DNA of 63,527 bases. Source: Flavobacteriia bacterium. GTDB taxonomy: Bacteria; Bacteroidota; Bacteroidia; Flavobacteriales_D; Crocinitomicaceae. The stretch covers positions 1 to 63,527 of the forward strand of contig CANLGD010000010.1 of the NCBI GenBank assembly GCA_947490145.1, in the 5' to 3' direction. This document shows, piece by piece, positions 1 to 10,200 of the stretch (position 1 is its first letter; the number at the start of each line of letters is the position of its first letter). Position numbers and translations under genes: made by a program. The notes beneath the pieces are model-generated. The model had not been told where the DNA came from, made no database searches, and worked only from the letters and a program-made list of their open reading frames with translations.

Positions 1-2759
1 ATGGTGAAAATTCCCATACTTGAAGACGATAAATTCAAGGCCAAAATTGCTCCAATCAAAGAAACAAAAATGGAGAAGATTACCACAAATGGATAAATGA
101 AATTGTCATACAAGGCAACCATGATTAAGTAAACCAAAATTAAACCAATCAACATCGCTGTGCCCAGAGCTCCCATGGATTCTTTTTGACGTTTTACTTC
201 TCCACCCCAAAGCATTCTTACGTTTTCATCCAATGGATTTTTTTCTAAGTATTTTTCAATTTCGCCAGAAACAGTTCCAGAAGCTGTTCCTAAAACATAG
301 GAACGAATTGTGGTATTTGAAATACGATTTTTACGTTCCAAAGATCCATTTCCATTTTCAATTGTGACATCAGCAAATTCACTCAAACGAACTTGTTTTC
401 CATCATTGGCAGTGAATGTCATTGCTTTTACATCGTCTGAATTTTTACGGTCAAATTTATCCAACATCACACGAATGTTATATTCCTGCCCTTTGTCGTC
501 AAATTGTGCATCGTTATTTCCTGTCAAGGCATTTTGTAATTGTAATCCTACAACCGCAATTGGTAAGCCGAGTTGCCCCATTTTTTCGCGGTCTAATTCA
601 ATTCTAACTTCTGGTGTAACATCGTCCGTTGAGATTGTTGGATCTTTTGCTCCGTCAATTGAAAGAATTTTATTTTTCAAACGGCGTGCTTCTCTCATCA
701 TTAATTCCGGATCATCAGAAGATAAGAAAATCTCAATTGGCGCTTCTTCTGACTCAACCATTCCGATATTTAAAGCTTTCACCTCGATACCAGAATGTTG
801 TTGCTCAATTTTCTTGCGAATTTCATTCATGTATTTTGCAGTAGGGAATTTATTTTGCATTCCTTTCTTCATTTTCACGGTTAATTCTGATTTGTTTTCA
901 GCACCAAAAGATGCAGCTCCCATTCCAGAACTTGGTCCACCAACGTTTGCAAATACAATATCAACAACATCTTTCTGAGCCAAAATCATTTGTTCTATTT
1001 CCAAAGTTGTTGCATTATTTTCCTCAAAAGTGGTTGCTTTATCGTACTTCAATTTAATCATGAATTTTCCCTGATCACCTTGTGCAACAAATTCTTGTCC
1101 TACAATTCCTAAGCCCATCGTTGCCATACTTGCAAAGAAAATTACAATTACTCCAACGCCCATAATTATTTTGTGACGCAAAGACCAAGCAACTAAATTT
1201 ACATATTGCTCCGTGAAAATCGTAATTCTTCTTTCAAACCACAACAAAAATGCTTGGAATGGATTCTTTTTGTTTAACTTCACTTCTTTTGCTAAGCGAG
1301 AAGCCAACCAAGGAGTCAAAGTAAAACATACGAATAAAGACATCAAGGTTGAAATCACAACAACCACCGAGAATTGTGTTAAAATATCTGAAATTGTTCC
1401 TTCAATAAAAATCACTGGAGAGAAAACCACAACATCCACTAAAGTAATTGCGAGTGCTGTGAAACCGATTTCGTTTCTTCCGTCCAATGCAGCTTTTCTT
1501 CTATCTTTCCCCATACTTAAATGGCGGTAAATGTTTTCCAACACAACAATGGAATCATCCACTAAAATTCCGATTACCAATGACATTCCTAATAAAGTCA
1601 TTAAGTTTAAGGTGTATCCTAAAAGATACATGACGATAAACGTAGCAATTAAAGAAGCAGGAATTGAAATCAATACAATTAAAGCGTTTCGCATACTATG
1701 CAAGAATAAAAACATCACTGCTGCAACCAATAAAATTGCGAGTTCTAAATCGTGTAAAACGGCATCAACTGCTTCTAAAGTTGGAATGGATGTATCCGTT
1801 GCGACTGTGAATTTTAAGCCTTCTTTGCTATATTTTTTCTCAATTTCTGTAAAGCGATCTCTTGTGGCTTTTGACATGTCAACAGCATTTGCATCACTTT
1901 GTTTGGTGATTCGCAGTCCGATTCCATTTTCTCCATTGAAGCGACTAACTGTTAATTGATCTTGTGAACCATCAACTACATCAGCAACTTCGCCTAATTT
2001 TATGGTAGAAGTTCCGTTGGAAGAAACTATTAAATTACTTAAATCTTCAACAGTTTTAAATTTTCCTGCCAAGCGAACAATCATTTGTTCAGAAGCATCT
2101 TTTAATTTTCCAGTCGGAAATTCAACATTAGACGAAGCAACCGCTTGATTGATTCCCGCCATTGAAAGGCCATACATTTTCATTTTTTCTTTGTCAACAT
2201 TGACACGAAATTCTCTTTTTTCACCACCAATAACTTGTACTTGAGCGACACCCTTTGTTTGTTTTATTTGAGGCAAAATTTGATCGTCCATCAACTCCAT
2301 AAAATCTCTATCTGCCATGTTTTTTGCTATAGCACTAACCTGCAAAACGGGCGAAGCGTTTGGTTCAATTTTAGACAAAACTGGAGTTGAGGCTCCATCA
2401 GGTAAATTATTTATAATTGTATTGATTTTACGCTGTGCTTCGGTAACCATTTCATCAATATTTGCTGAAGCTTTAAATTCAACAATCATAACTGAAGCGT
2501 TATCCAATGAAAAAGCTGTTACTTCCGAAACATTTTCTAAGCCACTCAAAGCATCTTCCATCGGTTTTGAAAGTTGACTTTCTACTGTTGCTGGCGATGC
2601 TCCTGGGTAAGTTGTAGTTACAGTAATTAATGGAGGAGAAAAATCAGGTAATAATTCATAACTCAATTGATTGTAACACAATAATCCTCCACCAATTAAA
2701 ATCGTAAAAATCACGATGATAAAGGAAGGACGTTTGATTGATAATTCTGTTAATGTCAT
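1..2759 (-). CDS. RND efflux pump permease (AcrB/HAE1 type), C-terminus cut off by window edge
   Basis: Inner-membrane proton-driven pump subunit that exports drugs or other small molecules through a tripartite complex with the adaptor and TolC-like genes upstream. The reverse strand is open from ATG at 2759 to the left edge, giving 919 residues. The N-terminus MTLTELSIKRPSF followed by a hydrophobic helix (about residues 11-30) and ELLPDFSPPLITV a little later is typical of the family. The last visible residues (SLIGAILALNLSS) match the late transmembrane block around residue 900 of AcrB-type pumps, so about 120-140 residues should lie outside the window. It is last in a tetR-tolC-MFP-RND order, about 170 bp after the adaptor, and probably shares its transcript. 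The substrate cannot be read from sequence. Family call is secure. Confidence 0.93.
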   Translation of the reverse strand, partial: MTLTELSIKRPSFIIVIFTILIGGGLLCYNQLSYELLPDFSPPLITVTTTYPGASPATVESQLSKPMEDALSGLENVSEVTAFSLDNASVMIVEFKASANIDEMVTEAQRKINTIINNLPDGASTPVLSKIEPNASPVLQVSAIAKNMADRDFMELMDDQILPQIKQTKGVAQVQVIGGEKREFRVNVDKEKMKMYGLSMAGINQAVASSNVEFPTGKLKDASEQMIVRLAGKFKTVEDLSNLIVSSNGTSTIKLGEVADVVDGSQDQLTVSRFNGENGIGLRITKQSDANAVDMSKATRDRFTEIEKKYSKEGLKFTVATDTSIPTLEAVDAVLHDLELAILLVAAVMFLFLHSMRNALIVLISIPASLIATFIVMYLLGYTLNLMTLLGMSLVIGILVDDSIVVLENIYRHLSMGKDRRKAALDGRNEIGFTALAITLVDVVVFSPVIFIEGTISDILTQFSVVVVISTLMSLFVCFTLTPWLASRLAKEVKLNKKNPFQAFLLWFERRITIFTEQYVNLVAWSLRHKIIMGVGVIVIFFASMATMGLGIVGQEFVAQGDQGKFMIKLKYDKATTFEENNATTLEIEQMILAQKDVVDIVFANVGGPSSGMGAASFGAENKSELTVKMKKGMQNKFPTAKYMNEIRKKIEQQHSGIEVKALNIGMVESEEAPIEIFLSSDDPELMMREARRLKNKILSIDGAKDPTISTDDVTPEVRIELDREKMGQLGLPIAVVGLQLQNALTGNNDAQFDDKGQEYNIRVMLDKFDRKNSDDVKAMTFTANDGKQVRLSEFADVTIENGNGSLERKNRISNTTIRSYVLGTASGTVSGEIEKYLEKNPLDENVRMLWGGEVKRQKESMGALGTAMLIGLILVYLIMVALYDNFIYPFVVIFSIFVSLIGAILALNLSSSSMGIFT

Positions 2760-2930
2760 TTTATTTTTATTTAATTAATGCTTTTATAATTTAAAAAAAG
2801 AATTCAGAATTTTTTTAAAATGTTTGAGTTTTAGGTATTTTTAAAGTTGAAAATTTTGAGATAGCTTTTGCTAATGATAACTTTTTCAACTAAAAATAAC
2901 GACAAAATCAAATTTTCTAGGGGAATTCAA

Positions 2931-3980
2931 TTACTTAACTTTCACGTTTGATTTATCCTGTAAATTAACTTGCCCCTTCACAACAATTCTATCTGATTCT
3001 GTAATTCCGTTAATAACTTCAATGTATTCTCCGTCAGCTGTTCCAGCAGTAAACGATGTTAAAACTGATTTACCATTTTTGATAACATAGACTTGTGGTT
3101 TTTTTGTTGAACCAACTAAAGCCTTTCTAGGAATCGCCAAAGCAGTTACACTTTTATTGTTATTTAAAGCTACAGAACCATACATTCCTGCCATCAATTC
3201 TCTTGCTGCATTGCTGATTGTTACTTGAACTTTAAAATTGTGTGATTTGTCAGCTTGAACACTTATATTTGTAACTTTTCCTGCAAATTTTCTATCTCCA
3301 TAAATATCAACTTTTGCATTTACAGTTTGATTCATTTTGAATTTCAAAATATCTCTTTCAGGAACATTAATTGTTAATTTCAGGGATGAAATATCAATAA
3401 TTTCAACCAAAGGAGTTCCAACACCAATTACTGAACCTAAATCAACCATTTTTTTAGTAATTACTCCAGAAAAAGGCGCTGAAATTGTTGTGTTTCTAAC
3501 TTGTTTTTGAATTTGCTTTTTCTGAATTTCAGCTGAGCGAAGACCTAATTTTGTTTTTTCAACTTGAACTCCTGCAATTGCATTTTCATTTGAAAGATTT
3601 GTATAACGTTTGTCGTCATTTTTTTGTCCTTCCAGGTTTACATCAGCATTTTGTAGCTGTAATTGAAGTAATTCATCATCGACCTTAGCAATCATTTGAC
3701 CTTGTGATACTTTATCTCCTTCTTCAACAGTTAGTTTAATTATTTTTCCTTGTGAATCAGACCCAATTGTATTTTGTCTGTTTGGTTCAAAAGTTCCTAA
3801 GAAAGATAGTGAACTTTCAAAAGTGTGCATTTTCGCATTTGATTCTTCCACTAAAACTGCAGCATCCATGTCGTGGATGTAAATTTTTTCTGCTACAACT
3901 GCTTTATTTGACATTAACTTCATAACGATAATTCCAACAAAGACAACTGCTACTAAACTTATAATAATTACTCTTTTCAT
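2931..3980 (-). CDS. RND efflux periplasmic adaptor (membrane fusion protein)
   Basis: HlyD/AcrA-type adaptor that bridges the RND pump and the outer-membrane channel. The 349-residue protein has an N-terminal membrane anchor (hydrophobic residues 4-22, no clear lipobox). It then has the first half of a lipoyl/barrel-sandwich domain (GSDSQGKIIKLTVEEGDKVS, near residue 75), a helical hairpin (about 110-160), the second lipoyl half (TISAPFSGVITKK), and beta-barrel and membrane-proximal domains (LTINVPERDILKF onward). It lies 64 bp after the tolC-like gene and before the pump, so the three should form one export complex. Length is normal for the family. No oddities seen. Confidence 0.93.
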   Translation of the reverse strand: MKRVIIISLVAVVFVGIIVMKLMSNKAVVAEKIYIHDMDAAVLVEESNAKMHTFESSLSFLGTFEPNRQNTIGSDSQGKIIKLTVEEGDKVSQGQMIAKVDDELLQLQLQNADVNLEGQKNDDKRYTNLSNENAIAGVQVEKTKLGLRSAEIQKKQIQKQVRNTTISAPFSGVITKKMVDLGSVIGVGTPLVEIIDISSLKLTINVPERDILKFKMNQTVNAKVDIYGDRKFAGKVTNISVQADKSHNFKVQVTISNAARELMAGMYGSVALNNNKSVTALAIPRKALVGSTKKPQVYVIKNGKSVLTSFTAGTADGEYIEVINGITESDRIVVKGQVNLQDKSNVKVK

Positions 3981-4044
3981 TTTTGTTTTTTTTAATTTGT
4001 TTTAAATGTAAAATGTGACGATGATCACAATTATTTTAGTGATT

Positions 4045-5343
4045 TTATTTAATGTTTCCGATTGATTTTAAATATGCCAATTCTGCTTGACGCAATTGAA
4101 TATATGCTGAAACAACATTTGTTTGAGCTTGTTGTAAACTATTTTCGGCAGTAATCATGTCGTTTGATCCAATTATTCCTTCTTTAAATTGCGCTTCAGT
4201 TTGTTTATAAACTTTTTGAGAAAGAAATAATTGTTCTTTTGATATTGACAATGAATTTAATTGTATTCCAATTTGTTTTTGTGCGTTATCAGTTGCTAAT
4301 TGCAATTGTTGAGCAACTAAATCTTTTTGATTTGCTATCTTTTCTCTTGAAATAGCATTCACTTTCTGCTTATTGTATTTTTCAAGGCCATCAAACAAGG
4401 TCCAATCCAATCTTAAACCTAAAAAAGCAGATTCAATTCCTGTTCTGAAATCATCTTCTGGCTTCATATTGTATGCATAATTATAAGCAGCATAAAAAGA
4501 GAGACTTGGTAAATAAGCTAAGTTTGTACCCTTTCTTTCTTCGGTATTCATTTGAAGTTGTGCATCAATAATTTCTAATTCAGGATGACTAATTGTTTCT
4601 TTATCAACCAAGATTGAATTTTGGATCATTTCATCTGAAACCAAGGTAATGGTTTTGGAGGAATCCATTCCTATTAATATTTTTAATAATGTTTCAAGTT
4701 GATCTTTAGTTGCAGTTAATGTTTGCTTAGAATTCAATATATTTAGTCGATTGATTTTTAGTTTATCAACTTCCGTTTCTACAATTAATTCAGCTCGTAA
4801 CATTGCTTCCATGTTTGCAATCAATTTATCCATGTTTGCAATGTTTTCAGTCAAAAATGCTATTTGCTTTGACATCGCTTGCAAATTAAAATAAGTGCTA
4901 GAAACCTGTTGTTTAATATCTTGCACCGTTAATTTTTCTTGAATTTCAACAATTTTTTTGTTCAAAGCCAAGGCCTGAAGAGCATAATTAACTTGTGGAT
5001 TATAAATAACTTGTGTCAATTGAATTGTGTTACTTAAATTGTAAGGAACTCCAAATTGAACTGTCGAATAAGTTCCAGGTGTTCCACCAAAAAATGCAGC
5101 GGGAACTACTTGGCCCGGAATGATTGCATTGTATTTATAATCTCCTATAAAAGTAACTTTTGGAGTGATAGCAGATTTATATGCTTTTATTTGTTTTTCA
5201 TTCATTTCAATCTCTAAACGAGCATTGCGAATGGTCAAATTTGCTGTGTCAGCCATTTTTAAACAGCTTTCTAAATCTAGGTTTTGAGCCTTAACTGAGT
5301 AAGGCCCAATTAAAAGCAGAAGCAATAAATACTTGTTTTTCAT
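4045..5343 (-). CDS. TolC-family outer membrane efflux channel
   Basis: Outer-membrane exit duct of the tripartite pump. The 432-residue protein has a signal peptide (MKNKYLLLLLLIGPYSVKA, cleaved near residue 19) and two internally similar halves rich in long amphipathic helices, the OEP pattern. The C-terminal half holds the usual family wording (LRLDWTLFDGLEKYNKQK; EAQFKEGIIGSNDMITAENS; QTNVVSAYIQLRQAELAYLK). Its ATG overlaps the stop of the upstream tetR gene in an ATGA arrangement, which suggests translational coupling. Family call is secure; which molecules pass through is unknown. Confidence 0.94.
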   Translation of the reverse strand: MKNKYLLLLLLIGPYSVKAQNLDLESCLKMADTANLTIRNARLEIEMNEKQIKAYKSAITPKVTFIGDYKYNAIIPGQVVPAAFFGGTPGTYSTVQFGVPYNLSNTIQLTQVIYNPQVNYALQALALNKKIVEIQEKLTVQDIKQQVSSTYFNLQAMSKQIAFLTENIANMDKLIANMEAMLRAELIVETEVDKLKINRLNILNSKQTLTATKDQLETLLKILIGMDSSKTITLVSDEMIQNSILVDKETISHPELEIIDAQLQMNTEERKGTNLAYLPSLSFYAAYNYAYNMKPEDDFRTGIESAFLGLRLDWTLFDGLEKYNKQKVNAISREKIANQKDLVAQQLQLATDNAQKQIGIQLNSLSISKEQLFLSQKVYKQTEAQFKEGIIGSNDMITAENSLQQAQTNVVSAYIQLRQAELAYLKSIGNIK

Positions 5344-5951
5344 TTTTGTGATTGTTTAATTGTTTTTAATATTTCCATTCCTTTTTCATTTGCCATTCCG
5401 TGGATTTGGAATGTCATAATGTCCATAAATATTTCGTCAGATGTTAATTTTGATTCTGCAAAAACTTCCCCATCTGAAATTAAGTCTGTGGAATTAACGT
5501 ATAAGGTTGAAACAACTTCATCATTTAAATCAAGTCTGTAAATTCCTTCTGATTTCCCTCTAACAATATTTTCTATAATTGCCTTTTTGACAAAATTCCA
5601 TTTGTGATTTTTAAGAATCAATGATGCCTCTGGATGAAATTTTTTCAAATCGTAAAATACAGACGGATGAATGTTTTTCATCATCACAGAAACATAAGAA
5701 CTAATGGCAATTAATTCTGCTATTGCATTTTCCGCTTCCTTTTTTACACAAGAGCATTGATTTTCATCAAATTCAGTCTTCAATTTAATAATATGGACTA
5801 CCAAATCATTTTTATCAGAAAAAAAAGTATAAAGGGTTTTTTTAGACATAGAAAGTTCCCTGGCCATATCGTCCATGGTGACACTTTTTATTCCAAACTT
5901 CAAAAAAACATGGGTTGCTTTTTCTAGAATTTCAAGTTTTTTAATTTCCAT
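5340..5951 (-). CDS. TetR/AcrR-family repressor of the efflux operon
   Basis: DNA-binding regulator, 203 residues, the usual TetR size. The N-terminal helix-turn-helix is clear (residues about 8-55: ATHVFLKFGIKSVTMDDMA, then SMSKKTLYTFFSDKNDLV). The C-terminal two thirds is a divergent ligand-binding domain. It is the first gene of the pump operon and its stop overlaps the tolC-like start by 4 bp. The start codon at 5951 lies only 4 bp downstream of a TAnnTTTG promoter box (5956-5963), so the message may be leaderless. Palindromic sites cover that promoter (see 5945-6008), which fits autorepression. The inducer is unknown. Confidence 0.92.
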   Translation of the reverse strand: MEIKKLEILEKATHVFLKFGIKSVTMDDMARELSMSKKTLYTFFSDKNDLVVHIIKLKTEFDENQCSCVKKEAENAIAELIAISSYVSVMMKNIHPSVFYDLKKFHPEASLILKNHKWNFVKKAIIENIVRGKSEGIYRLDLNDEVVSTLYVNSTDLISDGEVFAESKLTSDEIFMDIMTFQIHGMANEKGMEILKTIKQSQK

Positions 5952-6008
5952 TTGACAAAACTACAAATAATTTTACAAATGGAAACGAAAAAAACAAAAA
6001 ATGTTTCC
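5945..6008. promoter_or_regulatory. Candidate TetR operator: inverted repeats over the tetR promoter
   Basis: TTTCCATTTG (5945-5954) and its exact reverse complement CAAATGGAAA (5976-5985) flank the promoter box 5956-5963. GGAAAC (5981-5986) is repeated inverted as GTTTCC (6003-6008). Half-site centres are 31 and 22 bp apart, close to whole helical turns. Placement over the tetR start and promoter supports an autoregulatory operator. Binding is inferred. Confidence 0.65.
5956..5963 (-). promoter_or_regulatory. Bacteroidetes -7 promoter box for tetR operon (TAGTTTTG)
   Basis: Reads TAGTTTTG on the minus strand, matching TAnnTTTG, ending 4 bp before the tetR ATG. No convincing -33 element was seen. 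Confidence 0.5.
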
Positions 6009-6109
6009 TAAAAATTAATGTTTTTTGTGTTTTACACGTTTTTCGCTTACTTTGATAATCTCTTTTTCTTTTTAATTCTGAAATTTCCAGTTTAATTTTT
6101 AAATCAAAA

Positions 6110-6137
6110 AAAGGGAGAATTTAATTGTTCTCCCTTT
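6110..6137 (-). terminator. Rho-independent terminator after the ftsE-like gene
   Basis: AAAGGGAGAA (6110-6119) pairs exactly with TTCTCCCTTT (6128-6137) across an 8-nt loop. On the minus strand a T-rich tail follows. It lies about 120 bp past the ftsE-like stop and separates that gene from the efflux operon. The rest of the 304-bp gap 5952-6255 holds only the tetR promoter/operator and AT-rich sequence. Confidence 0.85.
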
Positions 6138-6255
6138 AAAAAAAATTATTTTAATCTTAGTTTTTAATCAAAAAATCAGTGATTTAAATGCATTAATTGA
6201 GTAAATAAAAAGTTCTTTACTAGAATCAAATCCGGATAAATTAAAGCTTCATTTT

Positions 6256-6972
6256 TCATTGTAAAAAAGTGGTAAACGGATCAAAACGATTTAAGTGATC
6301 TACTTCTTTTAAGCCCGCATTTTCAACACGGATAATTCTTCCAGGGAATTTTTCAACCATAGACATGTCGTGCGTAGCCATGATTACAGATGATTTTTCT
6401 TCCTTTGCAACTGCAATTAAAATACGCATAATTTCCTCAGAGGTTTCTGGATCTAAATTTCCTGTTGGTTCATCTGCTAAAATTAATTCTGGCTTATTTA
6501 GTAAAGCTCGTGCAATTGAAACTCTTTGTTGTTCTCCGCCAGAAAGTGCGTGAGGCATTGTGTTAAATTTGTGTTCTAAACCAACCATTTTCAACACTTC
6601 TGATGCTCGTTTTTGCATCAAGTTTTTGTCTTTCCAACCCGTTGCTTCCATGACAAAACGTAAATTTGCAAAAACATTTCTATCCATTAAAAGCTGAAAA
6701 TCTTGGAAAACAATGCCAATTTTTCGTCTTAACATCGGAACGTCTTTCTTTTTTAAATCCAAAAGATCGTAACCAACAACATTTCCTTTTCCAACTTTTA
6801 ACTGCAATTCTCCAAAAAGCGTTTTCATCAAACTACTTTTCCCGCTTCCCGTTTTTCCAATTAAATAAACTATTTCATTTTCCTTTAATTCAAAATTTAT
6901 ATTGTTCAATACCAATTCTTCCCGCTGAAAAATTTGTGCTCCTTTGATTGAAATTACATTTCCGTTTGTCAT
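6256..6972 (-). CDS. ftsE: FtsE-like ABC transporter ATP-binding protein
   Basis: Cytoplasmic ATPase that in other bacteria pairs with FtsX at the divisome to control wall hydrolases. I chose ATG 6972 (MTNGNVISIKGAQIF), which aligns with normal family N-termini; an in-frame ATG at 7047 would add 25 unlikely residues. The 238-residue protein has Walker A GKTGSGKS (39-46), Q-loop Gln at 90, signature LSGGEQQR (143-150), Walker B LILADEP (163-169) and an H-loop in MATHDMSM. No ftsX is adjacent, so a related lipoprotein-export ATPase (LolD/MacB class) cannot be fully excluded. It is divergent from the TPR gene and ends at a strong terminator. Confidence 0.8.
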   Translation of the reverse strand: MTNGNVISIKGAQIFQREELVLNNINFELKENEIVYLIGKTGSGKSSLMKTLFGELQLKVGKGNVVGYDLLDLKKKDVPMLRRKIGIVFQDFQLLMDRNVFANLRFVMEATGWKDKNLMQKRASEVLKMVGLEHKFNTMPHALSGGEQQRVSIARALLNKPELILADEPTGNLDPETSEEIMRILIAVAKEEKSSVIMATHDMSMVEKFPGRIIRVENAGLKEVDHLNRFDPFTTFLQ

Positions 6973-7071
6973 TGAATTATTTGTTTTTTCTGTTCTGGCA
7001 GAGTTTAAAAACTTTGTGATATGCTTAGAATTTACAAAGTACAACATAATTTAAGCTAAAAATTTATTTTT

Positions 7072-7087
7072 TTGAGAATTCTCTCAA
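7072..7087. repeat. 16-bp palindromic sequence in the ftsE/TPR divergent gap
   Basis: TTGAGAATTCTCTCAA has 6-bp arms TTGAGA/TCTCAA around a short centre. It sits between the divergent ftsE-like and TPR genes, where an operator could act on either. No regulator can be named. No clear TAnnTTTG box was found in this 258-bp gap. Confidence 0.3.
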
Positions 7088-7230
7088 CAGATAAGCGTTT
7101 AAAACTTTTGTATTTTGTAAAAATCCGCTACGAAATGTAACCTAATTTTATGAAATTGTTATAGTCATTGAAAAGCCTCATTAAAGTTGAAGTAAAATTT
7201 TCAAATAAAATACATCTGAAACCATTTATA

Positions 7231-10200
7231 ATGAACACAATAAAATCAAAAAACATTTTCTTTAAGCATGCAATCTTTTGGCTTGTTTTGTTTTTTTCTC
7301 AACATACTTTTAGTCAAGTGACATCAAAATACTCAGGAAAATACGAAAATTATTACCGAGCTGAAGAATTATTTGAGAAAGAACAATTCAGTGCTGCACG
7401 AAATGAATTCAGGAAATTTATCAATGAAAACAAGCAGCAAAACGATCCTTATTACATCAAAGCTTTGTATTACGAAGGCATTTCAGCACTTGAATTATTT
7501 AACAACGATGCAATTGAATTACTCGAATCTTTCAACAGAAATTATCCTGAAAGTATTTACAAATACAAAATTTATTTCAAAATTGGAAAATATTACTACC
7601 AAAAGAAAGATTACAAAACAACTTTAATTTGGTTAAATCAGTTAGCAAAACACAATTTACAAAAAGAAGAATTAGATGAATTTTATTTCAAATTAGGTTA
7701 TTCTCACTTCGAATTAGAACAATTTAACGAGGCACGAAATGCTTTTTACGAAGTGAAAGATGGAAATTCAACTTTTGCTCCAGCAGCTTTATATTATTTT
7801 TCGCATATTTCTTATCAAGATAAATCTTACCAAAGTGCTTTGCAGGGTTTTGAAAAATTAGTTTTATTGGAAAGTTTCAAGCAAATTTCTCAAATTTACA
7901 TTATTCAAATTTATTACCGTTTGGGGAGATACAAAGATGTAATTGCTAAAGGTCCAGATTATATTGATAGTGCTTCAGGAAATGCCTTGCTGGAAATGAA
8001 TCACTTAATTGGTGATGCATACTATGAATTGAAACAATATGATGAAGCGGTTCCATTTTTATTAAAGTTTAATACTGAAGCGAAAACGAAGAGAGAAGAC
8101 GATTATCAATTGGCTTATGCTTTTTATAAAAGTTCAAATTACGAAAATGCCATTGAATTATTTGATAAAGTAGCTCGAATTAAAGACACTTTAGGTCAAA
8201 TTTCGTTGTACAATATCGCTGAATGTTATCTTAAACTTAAAAATGTTGCCTACGCAAGAACCGCTTTTGAAGCTGCCGCTGTCATAGCAATTGACGAAAA
8301 AATTCAAGAAGATGCACTATATAATTATGCAATTTTATCTTACAAATTGGATATTAATCCTTACGATGAAGCAATTGAAGCCTTGGAATTATACTTGGAG
8401 AAATATCCAAATTCTGATAGAAAAAAAGAAGTCTATGAATATCTTTTGAACGTTTTTACGCAAACAAATAATTATGAATTGGCTTTAAAATCTTTGGATA
8501 AAATTGATGACAAAGATGTGAGATTAAAGTCTGCATATCAGATTATCGCCTTTAATTACGGAGTAGAGCAATTTCAAAAATCTAATTTTGATAAATCAAT
8601 TTCCACTTTTGCTTTGGTTGATAAATTTAATATGGATGACCAAATTTCTGCTGATGCAAAATATTGGACAGCGGAAGCACAATACCAATTAAAACGAACG
8701 GATAAAGCTATTGCTTCTTACAAAGAATTTATTTCAACACCAGGAACTGCAACATCTTACCGTCGAAAAGATGCATTTTACAATGTCGCGTATGCCTATA
8801 TTGAAAAGAATAAAATTGCTGAAGCCATCGAATATTTCAGACTTTATTTACAAGAAATCACTCAAAATGCACAAGTAATCGATAAAGAGCAAAAATCAGA
8901 TGTTTTGGCAAGAATCGCTGATTTATATTATTCTACAAAACAAAATGATTTGGCTATAAAATATTACCAAGAAGCAATCGATTTTAATTATACTAATCAA
9001 GATCGTGCTTTATTTTTCTTAGCAAAAACGTATGGATACAAAAATGAAACGGAAAACAAAATCAAACAATTAGTTGACATTATAAATAATTATCCAAAAT
9101 CGAAATACATTGTTAATTCTATTTATGAAGTTGGATTGAGTTTACGATATAAAAATGAGGACGAGAAAGCGAAAAAATATTTTACAAAATTAATAACTGA
9201 TTATCCAAATTCTTCGTTGGTGAAAGATGCTCAAATTGAAAATGCAGATATTGCTTTTAAGTTAAAAGATTTTAGCAATGCTGAGCAACTTTATATCGAA
9301 GTTTTAAATGGAAATGAATCAAATAGATCCACTTGTTCAAAAGCACTCAAAGGAATTGTTGAAATTTATAAAGTACAACACAAACCAGAAAAAGTTGAAC
9401 CTTTGGTTGCAAAATATCCGTGTGCAGATTTCACAATAGACGACCAAGAAGAAGTTTATTACAATTCTGCAATCGAACCTTACTTGGATAGTTCTTTCCA
9501 AGAATCAATCACTGAATTAGAGAAATATTTATCTAAATTCCCGGAAGGAAAATATGAAATTGAAGTTAAATCTTATTTAGCAAATTCATTTTACAGAACA
9601 AATAATGAAGCAAAAGCTATTGAAGTTTACAAAGATATTCTCAGTAAACCGAATACAGATTTTACTGAATTAGCTGCGATTCGAGTTTCAAAATATTTAT
9701 ACAACAACTCACTTTACTTAGAAACATTGCCATTCTATTTAAAATTAGAAAAAATTACATCCAAACCAGATGTTTTGTATAATTCACAAATTGGTTTGAT
9801 GCGTTGTAATTATTTATTAGAAAATTGGGAAGCAAGTTTGGAATATGCTAATAAAGTTCAAGGAAATGCTCAAATTGGTAATAATATTAAACTTGAATCA
9901 GAATTTGCCAAAGCAATCTCCCTGTATCGCATAGAAAGATACGATGAAGCGCAAATTTCCTTGAATTGGGTAATAAAAAATACAAATTCAATTTTTGCAG
10001 CAGAATCAAAATTTTGTCTCGCAGAAATGCAATTTAAGAAAAATGATCCAGCAAAAGCGGAGTTAGAAGTAAGGGAATTATTGAAAATGAAACCAGCTTA
10101 TGATTTTTGGGTTGCAAAGGCATTGATTCTTCAAACCCGTGTTCTAATTGCCAAGAAAGATTTATTCCAAGCTGAATATACCTTGAAATCTGTTATTGAC

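Noticed and set aside
310-978. 222-codon plus-strand frame and others to 2577
   Set aside because: Antisense to the RND permease, whose protein matches a known family along the same span; shadow frames only.
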